From NCBI GenBank assembly GCA_003427395.1, contig BFEA01000020.1, positions 909,914 to 935,058 of the forward strand: a stretch of DNA of 25,145 nt, read 5' to 3'. Every line of letters starts with the position of its first letter. Position 1 is the stretch's first letter. This DNA comes from Chara braunii. Lineage: Eukaryota; Streptophyta; Charophyceae; Charales; Characeae. Both the position numbers and the translations under genes were made by a program. This document shows, one piece after another, positions 17,538-25,145 of the stretch. The notes under the pieces were generated by a model. The model worked only from the letters and a program-made list of their open reading frames with translations. It ran no database searches and was not told the origin of the DNA.

Positions 17538-18372
17538 CGGCGGGTCTGCTAGCTGAGGAAGGCGAACCCTCCTGCCGCTATGTACTTGTGTTTGAACATG
17601 CGGCGGGAGGTTCGTTGGGCCCGCCCTTTTCCCAACATCCCCTCCCAGTATTGTTTAACCGGGCCATAAAGGGGGGTCATGCAAGCCCCGGGTTTCTCCG
17701 TTCCATTTCCGGAAGCATCATTTGGGAAAGAGAACCTTGGGTAGGTGCTTTTGTACTTAAGGCGCCAATACATCACCTCAGGCAAACTTAGAATCGAAAT
17801 TGAGCTGAACTGCAATGTGTGGTGAAAAGTGCTATCAGACCGAAATGGCTGGCAGCGCCAGCCAGAAAGGAAAAACAGTGCGCCACTGGCAGTTCAACAA
17901 AGCTTGGCGTGCAGTGCAAGTTTGTCATGGCAAAAAGAGGCTCTGATGTGCTAGTGGTTTGAGACCCCATTGCCACTGATGAAATCCATAGTGTGTGGTG
18001 GTATACACACATGCGAGGAGAAGGGTTGGCTTACTACAGAGGGAGGCTGGCGGCAGCGTGTGAATTTCCGAGTGCGCTTTACTGGCGGCAGGGGGCGCTG
18101 ACGGCAGCTCGAGGGGGTGGGCTTCGAGGACACGGATCCCGTCCCTAACTCGGGGTTAGAAGGTGGCCATCTTGAACATTTTATGCGTGCACTTCCTTTC
18201 ATCATATCTTGACAAGGGTGGTTGCTTTAACATTGACCCTATCATCTGGCTTAGCTTTTAGCACACAAGTAGAGGATTGCATCCTCAAACAGCGCTATCT
18301 CACCCGACCTTTCAAACATGGACCAAGCGCAGGGCTCGTCTCTGTCTTCACTCTTTCTCACCCTTGGACCTT
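17538..18372. other. Unassigned region
   Basis: No gene recognised. The notable item is an inverted repeat at 17563-17614. The plus-strand frame that ends near 17790 begins in the hairpin repeat and passes through its A run, so it is not taken as a gene. Confidence 0.4.
17563..17614. repeat. Inverted repeat, possible stem-loop
   Basis: CGAACCCTCCTGCCGC (17563-17578) pairs with GCGGCGGGAGGTTCG (17600-17614) except for one bulged C and one G-T pair. The loop is 21 bases. The stem is GC-rich. Confidence 0.7.
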
Positions 18373-18456
18373 TATCATTTTTAGACTCAATATGGATTAG
18401 GCTCCTAGGGTATCATTTTCAGACTCAATATGACTTAGTCGGATTAGGCTCCTAGG
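18373..18456. repeat. Tandem duplication of 38/46 bp
   Basis: TATCATTTT(T/C)AGACTCAATATG and GGATTAGGCTCCTAGGG occur twice. The second unit has eight extra bases (ACTTAGTC) in the middle. Confidence 0.85.
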
Positions 18457-18849
18457 GAAGGGGGATTCTCACGTCTCTTCACCCATAGGTTCCCTAACCT
18501 CTCTCATGATCTTGCCACAATTCACTCAGTTCAGGACCAACATTTCATTTGTACTAAGTGTTTGCAATAGTCTTTTTCTCATGAAACAAATCCCTCTTCC
18601 AAAGGTCTCATCGAGGCTGTTTCCCCAGTTCTCATGCTAATGTCTTGGCCAATGTTATTTTTCATTTGGACATCTCGAAGTAGTCTTACTCAAAAGGTAG
18701 CAACTGGTGATGTTCATCAGTCCGCCTCGTCTTAGCTAAAACAAAAAGGACTGCGCATAACCAGATCACACACAAAAGTGACCCCTATGCCCAATTCACC
18801 ATCCTTCTCTTTCACGTGCAACCTATGTACACAGTTCCTTTATCATGGC
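18457..18849. other. Unassigned region
   Basis: Nothing recognised: no long frame, no repeat shared with the rest of the window. It lies 3' of the third retroelement's coding frames and could be its remaining pol, too decayed to see. Confidence 0.35.
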
Positions 18850-19530
18850 TCAACTTTTCCCACGGGTCCCTTGTCTCTTGGCTTCGTTAAGTTGTTCTGA
18901 TCGAGAGAGCGCATCCCAGCCTATTTCATGGGGGAAAATCTCTTTTTTCCTTTCAGCGAACAATTCAAGTGTTTCTTCATTATAAAAAGTCAATGGCGTG
19001 ACAGACTTGTCCCTCCTCATCCTCCTGGCCTTGATGATCGAGGTATGCGGAACTACACTAGCCCATTGATCGAACCGCTGACTGCACGTATGCCCAAACT
19101 CCTCATCCCACTTTGTAGAGTCTTCCTTGGAAGTTTCAAACTCAGACCCCCCTTCCTCCTCGGGTTTGGTTATTTCCTCCGTCTCTTCCTCATTGCTGCT
19201 ATCAATAACTCGGTGAGGATCTCCTTCAACCTGTTGCTTTCCCTTTTCTTGTATCGGACTATACTCCCTCCTATAGCCTTTTGCCCCCACACTGCGTTGC
19301 TCACCAGGGTCTCCCCTTTGCCGCTCATTGCCCTTCTCATAGTTTTCTTCCTCCTTGCTGGTAAGGTCCCGCCATGTGCCCTTATTTCTTTCCCTCTCTT
19401 CTTTTGGGCTCACTTCTTTTTTTTTGCGGTCATCCTCATACCAAATATCTCTCCTCCCACCGGTCTTGAGAGATGCGCATCCGACAAACAACCTACCTTT
19501 TCTTTTGGTTATACGTAGGCCTAAAGTCAA
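18850..19530 (-). CDS. Charged 226-residue frame, likely retroelement polyprotein fragment
   Basis: This is the longest frame of the 18-21 kb region. Residues 20-140 are very rich in Glu, Lys, Arg and Ser (DDRKKKEVSPKEERER, SSNEEETEEITKPEEEGG). The last 80 residues look more globular, with SVTPLTFYNEETLELFAERK. I do not recognise a domain. It lies on the same strand as, and 3' of, the protease-like frame at 19733-20164, so it may be the protease-RT spacer of the same element. No reverse transcriptase follows. The ATG at 19530 is the first Met and the true N-terminus may lie upstream. It may equally be a fragment without function. Confidence 0.4.
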   Translation of the reverse strand: MTLGLRITKRKGRLFVGCASLKTGGRRDIWYEDDRKKKEVSPKEERERNKGTWRDLTSKEEENYEKGNERQRGDPGEQRSVGAKGYRREYSPIQEKGKQQVEGDPHRVIDSSNEEETEEITKPEEEGGSEFETSKEDSTKWDEEFGHTCSQRFDQWASVVPHTSIIKARRMRRDKSVTPLTFYNEETLELFAERKKEIFPHEIGWDALSRSEQLNEAKRQGTRGKS

Positions 19531-19570
19531 AGCCTATGACCACTGGGGCCTCTTGTGACTGACTAGGATT

Positions 19571-19641
19571 ATGTCTTGGTCCATTTCGTCCATGAGGGTC
19601 TCCCAAGGTTTATGTCTTGGTCCATTTCGTCCATGATGGTC
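19571..19641. repeat. 30-bp direct repeat, 41-bp period
   Basis: ATGTCTTGGTCCATTTCGTC begins at 19571 and again at 19612, each followed by CATGA(G/T)GGTC. On the minus strand it encodes a repeated MDEMDQDI-like segment after the protease region. Confidence 0.9.
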
Positions 19642-19720
19642 ATCCGGTGAAACAACCAAATAGGCTCCCGAACCCTAGCCTTGACCGCACACTTAGTAAC
19701 CTACGTTGAAAACGGGATTT

Positions 19721-21240
19721 CCTCGTCGTCTCTTAGATGCTTCCAGTTGTCTCCTTGTCGACGGTGCAACCTGTGATTTCCATGAATTTTTTTTGATGAG
19801 TGTGATTTTTGCTCCTGCGTCTACCAGCGTATACGTGTAATGAGTCCCGATTTGTACTTTTAAGTTTCCCTACTGGTAAGGCATGAAAACTGAGTTTGGT
19901 TCCTGGTAGCGCTCTCATAACTTCCCCTCGCTCACGATCCGGTAGGCTCATGCGAATATTTGCAAAGGCCTTTTCCCGGTCTTCTAGATCCCCAGGGACC
20001 CTTTGAAGGTTGGTGACCTCACAAGGGGTCTCATCCTCCTTTTCCTCCTTCGGAGACTCCGAGCTTTCGTCCACTTCTACCCGTCGGTGAATGACCAATT
20101 GCCTAAGGCCTTTGAGAAGTTTAGGACTTGCCTGTAGCATGGTCTGGAATGATATTGACACCATGGTTCCTAGAAGTTTGCTTAGAGTGTCGTTGATCTA
20201 TGAAATTGTAAGGATGGGAATCTGGTAGTTGAATTTCTTCTTAGTCGTCGCTGCTTTATCCACGGGCCCCTCTTCTCTAGGTTTCTCGTAGAGTGCTCGA
20301 GCCCTGGTTTCCTGTGGCTCTTTGGAGCCTTTGCCCGCTTCTTCCATTGTCGCGCCTTTTATAACTCTTTTTTCCGTTGTTCGCTGCCTTGTGGTGACAT
20401 TCACCTTCTCTCGCTTGTCATTTTCCAAAATAAAATTAACATGCGGCCCACAACCTCCGGCTTGATCCCAGCCAATCTCCGCTACTTGCTCGACTTCTAC
20501 CGTAGCGACCTCTAGGTTGTTGAGGGTGATTATTGCATGTCGCATTCCTCTTGGCGAATTCCAGTTTACCTGTTCTCCTTGGGGCCCAATGATCTACCCT
20601 TTGAGTGTCCTAGAACATATTTTTTGCACAATATCATCGTTGAGCTTCGGGCACACCCGTACAAAGTGACCGACCGCTCTTGCAATATTTGCAATTCTCG
20701 TTGGTCATGTCCTGTCTATTGCCCCCACGATTGGCCACCCTAGACGAAACTACCGCTTCTTGAGGAGCGAGCGGAGGCCGTGATACCAGAGCTTGCATTA
20801 CCATTAAGGCATTTTGCACCCTTTTGATCCGATGTGGATTCCGTGGACGCGGTCGTGCAACTTCTCTATCCCTCTCTTCACCTTGTCTCCTATAGCAGTA
20901 GGCATTTCTTTGACTTCCTCTTTCTTGAATAGGGCCAACGGCTCGGTCACTACCATTTTTTCGGCTATATCGGTTACCGTGCTAAAATCGATATCCCTCG
21001 TGTTCAAGAAATTTCGGCGTTCGCTGGTATGCAGACAAGATCTTGTCCTGGTCAAACTCAGTGAACTGCCTAAGGAAGTATTTACTCAGTATGTGACCCG
21101 TCACCTCTGAGATCCGCAGGGCCACCAGGGTGAACTCTCTCAGAAAATCATTATATGTTGCAAAATTTACCGTCTTTACTGCGGCCAACTCCGGCTCCAT
21201 TGCCATCTTCTCTGTTGCCAAATACAAGGCCACCAGGGTT
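19721..21240 (-). pseudogene. Gag-protease of a third retroelement family, broken
   Basis: From 21233 leftward: a Gag-like helical segment (FATYNDFLREFTLVALRISE); a frame change, then a linker with AEKMVVTEPLALFKKEEVKE; a CCHC zinc knuckle at about 20695-20645, with CKYC in one frame and GHFVRVC one base out of frame; and a charged tail (20545-20198). After more frame changes comes a protease-like segment with VDAGAKITLI, the Asp-Ala-Gly at 19813-19821. The usual triad is Asp-Ser/Thr-Gly, so either the site is dead or the family differs. A stop interrupts just upstream of NLKVQIG. Gag would package RNA and protease would process it. No RT, integrase or LTR was found with it. Confidence 0.7.
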
Positions 21241-21380
21241 ATTATTTGTATTAGCAGAGCGTGTTTCTTTGACTGAATTGTAGTGTTGCAATTGAACTGT
21301 TACTGGTTAAATGACCCTACGTCACATGTAGAAAGAGGTGAGAGTGGACCCAACAACCATGTGTTTCATCTTGTAGGTGC

Positions 21381-21840
21381 CTGTGATGACGTGGCTAGAC
21401 TGTCGTCTTATGCCATAGCTGACGTGGATAGACTTGCATTCCCTGCCACAACCTGTGGTGACGGACTCAAATACCCTGCCATTAGCTGATGTGGACACAC
21501 TCTTATTTCCCGCCATGGCGGGCGCGGACAATCTTATTTCTTGCCATAGCGGACGTGGACAATCTTATTTCTCGCCATGGCGGACGTGAGAGACATCTCT
21601 TCCTTGCCATAGACTCTTATTACGCGCTATAGCTGCCATGTTATAGACTTTTATTTCCTGCCATAGTTGTCATAGATAGGCTTTTATTGCACGCCATTGT
21701 AGAGGTGGACAAACTCTTGTTCCGGGATGGATTTTTATTCCCCGCCATAGCAGCAGCGGACGAACTTTCATTTCGCGCCATAGCGCCATAGCGGACGTGG
21801 ATAGATTTTATTGCCCGCCATAACTTTGCAGCTGTTGTCA
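21381..21840. repeat. Degenerate 30-33 bp minisatellite (GCCATAGCGGACGTGGACAA type)
   Basis: About 13 units start with GCCATAGC or a variant (GCCATGGC, GCCATTAGC, GCCATAAC), continue with GGACGTGGACAA or similar, and end in a TCTTATTTC-like block. The best-preserved units lie at about 21510-21590. On the minus strand the units read as MAGNKS-like peptide repeats with stops, so coding is doubtful. Confidence 0.85.
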
Positions 21841-21889
21841 TTGGCGCGAATGGCTGCTTCGCGCGCTCTCGCTTGCGGTTTGCCTTCCG

Positions 21890-22121
21890 CAAGAGAGCGG
21901 ATCACCTGTATGGCGTGCCGTGTATAGTCTCGAATGGAGAGCCGATCGCCTGTGTGGCGTGTAGTGTTTTGCACAAAGACCCGATCGCTGTGCGGCGTGC
22001 GGCGTGCGGTGTGTAGTGTCGCTCACAGAGCCAATCGTTTGTACGATGTACGATGTGTGGTATCACACGCAGAGCCCATGATCCGTGCGGCTTTCGGTAT
22101 CACACCGAGAGCCGATCATCG
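21890..22121. repeat. Degenerate 37-50 bp tandem repeat (AGAGCCGATCGCC type)
   Basis: Units start AGAGCCGATC or a variant at about 21892, 21938, 21977, 22025, 22069 and 22107. Each is followed by a GTGTGGCGTGTAGTGT-like block. It directly follows the previous minisatellite. Non-coding by appearance. Confidence 0.7.
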
Positions 22122-22326
22122 AGCGAAAGTGAAGAATGTTCGACGCTCTTGTGGCTGTCGGTTGTGCGAGCGTGTTAGAGAGAGCGAGAGTGCGGAAGAA
22201 CAGGCAGTTGGACGTCGACGGGGGTAAGTAGTTTGTGCGCACCTAGTCTAGCCGTGTATTCTATCATTTGTGTCGGGAGGTGGAGAGAAGACGGTAACCA
22301 TGGCTGCTCAGGAAGAAACGGAAGAG

Positions 22327-22328
<2 letters not shown>

Positions 22329-22370
<42 letters not shown>
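22329..22370. repeat. (GA)n microsatellite
   Basis: A 42-base uninterrupted GA run. Confidence 0.95.
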
Positions 22371-22375
<5 letters not shown>

Positions 22376-22513
22376 TCTCCCCTTCGACCGTCCAACTCGG
22401 GAAGAGCCAAGGCTTTTGCATCAACTACGACCGAGGAGGAAGAGTCGTTGAGTGAGAAGTATTTTCCTTCATCTCCGTCTTCCTGTCCATGAGTGGTCCA
22501 CGTGTTTGGCCCT

Positions 22514-22553
22514 TCACACACATGCACACACACAAACACACACATACGCACAC

Positions 22554-22630
<77 letters not shown>
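22514..22630. repeat. Compound CA / GA / GACA microsatellite
   Basis: An interrupted CA stretch (22514-22554), a pure GA run (22557-22614) and a GACA tetranucleotide run (to 22630). Open frames across it encode only dipeptide repeats. Confidence 0.93.
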
Positions 22631-22727
22631 GAGGCGCCTGGCGCCATGTTGCAAGAATATTGTTGTCGAAAACAATCCGATTCGCTGAAGTATTGGTGCG
22701 AAGGAGCAATAGTGGAGAAAGTAGATA

Positions 22728-23148
22728 AGATGTCTGTTCATATATTGGAAAATAGATAAGCGGATAATCGTTGGGGATGACTAGGTACTCAATGGATCGA
22801 TGAAGTAGATGGATGGGTATTTTGATAGACTAGAAGGTTGATAAGATGGGTCAATTTGATAGATAGGTCAATAGATGGATAGTGGGTATGCGGATTAAAG
22901 TACAATGATGATTAGATATGTAGATTTGATTGATGGGTTGGTTGATCGATGGAGGCGTTGATATGATGGGCAAGATGAGATGATAGGTACAGGAAACAAA
23001 GAGAAAATTAAAGGTGAGATGATAGGTGTAGGATAGATGGAAAATTAGAGTGGATGGAAAATTGGTGAATGGGGGTTAGAATGTCTTGATTGAATGATAG
23101 AGTAGGTGGATAAGTAGATGGATAGGTTCGATTGAAGGATTGATGTTA
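22728..23148. repeat. Cryptic GATA/GATG-rich simple sequence
   Basis: GATAG, GATGG and TTGAT words dominate about 400 bases without a strict period (for example GATAGATAGGTCAATAGATG near 22860). This is decayed tetranucleotide repeat. No gene is present. Confidence 0.7.
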
Positions 23149-23546
23149 GCAGCCCGTCAGGGGTGCGTTTTATACCACTGAGTCAATTTCGCCGTCCTTC
23201 ATTATACCAGTCGTCTGTTCAAGTCTACAGGGTAGTTGGAAGCATGCCGAATTTGCTGGAGGGACAATTCATGAGGAACGGGCAGTTGTTGGTTGCAGAG
23301 GGCCTGTAGCTGCCTGTAGGAGGCTGAGGAGACTACGGTCCTTGAGTTTGCAGCCCATTAGGGGTGCGTTTTATACCTCTGAGTCAATTCCATCGTCCTT
23401 TGTTATACCAGTCGTCCGTTCAGATTCAAAGGGTAGTTGGAAGGGTGGTGAATTTACTTGGGGGGGAATTCATGGGGTGGGCAGTTGTTGCTTGCAGAGG
23501 ACTGTTAGCTGCGTGTAGGAGGCCGAGGAGGCCGCGGTCCTTGAGT
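23149..23546. repeat. 201-bp tandem duplication
   Basis: Unit 1 (23149-23349) and unit 2 (23350-23546) share GCAGCCC(G/A)T, GGGGTGCGTTTTATACC, CTGAGTCAATT, TTATACCAGTCGTC and GCGGTCCTTGAG at the end. On the minus strand each has GACTCAG(T/A)GGTATAAAACGC, like a pol III A box, but no clear B box follows. Confidence 0.88.
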
Positions 23547-23556
23547 GCGCTTTTCT

Positions 23557-23910
23557 CGAATAGAAGGGCACTTCGAATAGATCGTGTACGCGTTGTATTC
23601 GAGTACAACACGCGCCTTCTGTATTCGAATTCGGAAAAGAAAAAACTATTGTATTTGAATTGAACAGGACCTTTTCTCTTTTTTCAGGTTTGCGCCTGCC
23701 CTTCCCGAATAGAAGGGCACTTCGAATAGACTGTGTACATGTTGTATTCCAGTACAACACGCACCTTTTGTATTCAAATTCGGAAAAGAAAAAACTCTTG
23801 TATTCAAATTGAACATTACCTTTTCTCTTTTTTTCAGGTTAGCACCTGCCCTTGTGCTCCCCGCCATTGACATGCTGCATACTGCAGGGCTCTCTATCTC
23901 TGTCTCTTTC
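23557..23910. repeat. Two tandem copies of a palindrome-bearing repeat
   Basis: Copies start at 23557 and 23706 with CGAATAGAAGGGCACTTCGA. Each has an inverted pair GTTGTATTC/AGTACAACAC, then TTCGGAAAAGAAAAAACT and a T-rich end TTTTTTCAGGTT. The second copy continues through CTCCCCGCCATTGACATGCT into a CT run. The third copy is at 24418. Confidence 0.85.
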
Positions 23911-23960
23911 TCTCTCTCTCTCTCTCTCACTCACTCACTGACTCACTCTCACATACACGT

Positions 23961-24023
<63 letters not shown>
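23909..24023. repeat. Compound CT / TCAC / CA microsatellite
   Basis: TC run 23909-23928, TCAC repeats to about 23938, then a 62-base CA run (23962-24023). Confidence 0.95.
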
Positions 24024-24025
<2 letters not shown>

Positions 24026-24246
24026 CTTTTCCCCCCCCAAAAGTTCCGCTTCAGCCCACTGGATGGGTGATATCAGCATCCTCCTATAGTGGACTTACGG
24101 CAGAATGCTCATGTCTATTAGTGTGGAGCGACACTTGCTGGAAAACGGTTCCAGCATCCCATGCACATTGTGAATAATGCACCAGCCGTGACTCCCCCCC
24201 CCCCCCACACTCTTGGAGTTGTGTATAGCAAACATGACAAAACATA

Positions 24247-24353
24247 AACACAACATAATCACTACCTTACGCCTCCCTAGCCACATCAACAAACAAACTG
24301 AACACAACATAATCACTACCTTATGCCTCCCCAACCACATCAACAAACAAACT
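24247..24353. repeat. 54-bp tandem duplication
   Basis: AACACAACATAATCACTACC begins at 24247 and 24301, and each unit ends CCACATCAACAAACAAACT. There are three or four differences. Confidence 0.92.
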
Positions 24354-24417
24354 ATGCGTCGCGCACCCGTGCCCTCAGAGTAAGTCAATTGAACATTTCA
24401 AAACCAAAAACCTTTCT

Positions 24418-24621
24418 TGAATAGAAGGGCACATCGGATAGACCGTGTACGTGTTGTATTCGAATACAACACACACCTTTTGTATTTGAATTCGGGAGGA
24501 AAAGAACTCCTGTAATCGAATAGGACATTACTTTTTCTTATTTTTTCGAGGTTAGTGCTTGCCGTTGTGCTCCCCGCCACTGACATGTTGCATGCTGCAG
24601 GGCTCTCTCTCTCTCTCTCTC
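24418..24621. repeat. Third copy of the palindrome-bearing repeat
   Basis: This matches 23706-23910 throughout, including the end GCAGGGCTCTCT that runs into a CT microsatellite in both. It contains a perfect 22-bp palindrome at 24451-24472 whose half is GTGTTGTATTC. Confidence 0.87.
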
Positions 24622-24665
24622 ATACACACACACGGTCATGCTTTTTTTGAGTGTATAGCGAATGA

Positions 24666-25145
24666 TGAAACAGATTTCACCTTTGGCAGTAGCCGATGCA
24701 GATCCCAGGGGTCGATCCCTTGACCTCAGCTTACCTGTGTACAGTATCTGGACAGTTCCCTGGAGTTGAACCCGTGACCTGCACGATAGCAAGTGGTAAG
24801 TAGGTCGCCGTAGGTTGTAGGCTGCAGGGAGATTCGAACTGTAGACCTGTAAGGTAGGAGTCCAAGTAGAGTCCAGAGGCCTAGCTTTAGTCCTTCTAGA
24901 AGGTCGGCAAGTGGTCAAGTGGTGAGTCTAAGGTAGGCCCACGTTTTCAGACGAAGACAAGTGGCAAGGTCAACAGGTAGGACCTCAGTNTAACTGCACT
25001 GAGTCGACGGTACGACTGCCTACAGTCAGCAGAAGGGTCTAGAGAGTCCCAGTCCAGTCCAGCAAGTACCACAGGGGGACTGTGAGCACCAAGGGCCGAT
25101 GGCAAAGGGCAGACCAACGAATTTCTGAAGTATAAATCAAGAGGC
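24666..25145 (+). mobile_element. Start of a second family-1 LTR, cut by the window end
   Basis: From TGAAACAG at 24666 it follows 4213 onward with many substitutions and indels. Shared blocks include GCAGTAGCCGATGCAGAT, TTACCTGTGTACA, GTTGAACCCGTGACCT, GGGCAGACCAACGA and TATAAATCAAGAGGC. It reaches only the promoter (TATAAAT at 25131), so whether internal sequence follows cannot be seen. One base is undetermined (N at 24990). Confidence 0.85.
25131..25137 (+). promoter_or_regulatory. LTR TATA box, second copy
   Basis: TATAAAT in the same context as 4721, with AAGTATAAATCAAGAGGC identical in both LTRs while much of the upstream LTR has diverged. Confidence 0.55.

Noticed and set aside
17177-17791. 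204-residue plus-strand open frame
   Set aside because: It runs through hairpin-repeat copy B and its A tail (a poly-Lys stretch) into unrelated DNA. No domain, and its composition follows the repeat.
18928-19518. 196-residue plus-strand hydrophobic frame resembling a membrane protein
   Set aside because: It is the complement of the Glu/Lys-rich minus-strand frame; antisense of acidic/basic codons gives Phe, Leu and Ser. The minus strand matches the retroelement direction.
21381-22121. Possible CRISPR array
   Set aside because: Units are degenerate throughout, without identical repeats separated by unique spacers, and the setting is eukaryotic retroelement DNA.
22264-22741. Several frames of Ser-Leu or Arg-Glu repeats
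   Set aside because: Microsatellite translation only.

Overview
The window looks like repeat-dominated nuclear DNA from a eukaryote of the green lineage. The evidence is chromodomain-bearing Ty3/gypsy retrotransposons (chromoviruses), a primer-binding site for initiator-Met tRNA, long AG/CT and CA microsatellites, a retroposed U6 snRNA copy and several tRNA-derived retroposon heads. The style of the retroelement proteins reminds me of charophyte algae such as Chara, but that is an impression and not something shown here. I found no intact cellular gene. Every recognisable protein-coding stretch is a broken retroelement gene, and the rest is repeats or unassigned sequence.

Layout. 1-600: a 240-bp direct repeat around an (AG)n run, then a fragment of a hairpin repeat that recurs near 17 kb. 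700-2358: a tRNA-like retroposon head and unassigned DNA. 2359-2697 (-): the chromodomain end of one chromovirus, abutting 2698-4174 (+), the integrase end of another. 4213-5021: a complete LTR (family 1) with a TATA box, followed directly by a primer-binding site, a leader with two (AG)n runs and an array of ten TTGACY motifs. 6674-15902: one 9.2-kb chromovirus (family 2) on the minus strand, whose distal 5' LTR, leader and gag (11483-15461) are inverted relative to its pol genes and 3' LTR. 16.0-17.5 kb: a patch of retroposed small-RNA sequence, with a tRNA-like head, a U6 pseudogene with an A tail, an A-rich tandem repeat, an inverted repeat, a second tRNA-like head and two tandem copies of a hairpin-forming A-tailed repeat. 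18.85-21.24 kb (-): a gag-protease fragment of a third retroelement family. 21.4-24.6 kb: minisatellites, microsatellites and tandem duplications. 24666-end: the start of a second family-1 LTR.

How the parts relate. Family 2 supplies most of a normal element: LTR, decayed tRNA primer site, long leader, gag with coiled coil and zinc knuckle, protease, reverse transcriptase, RNase H, integrase, chromodomain and LTR. It cannot be autonomous, because it carries nonsense codons, frameshifts, two internal tandem duplications and the inversion. The strongest observation is that a single cut-and-flip of 11483-15461 accounts at once for the split 5' LTR, the wrong-way gag and the gag/protease boundary. 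No convincing new cellular system was found; the findings concern retroelement rearrangement, retroposed RNAs and repeat structure.
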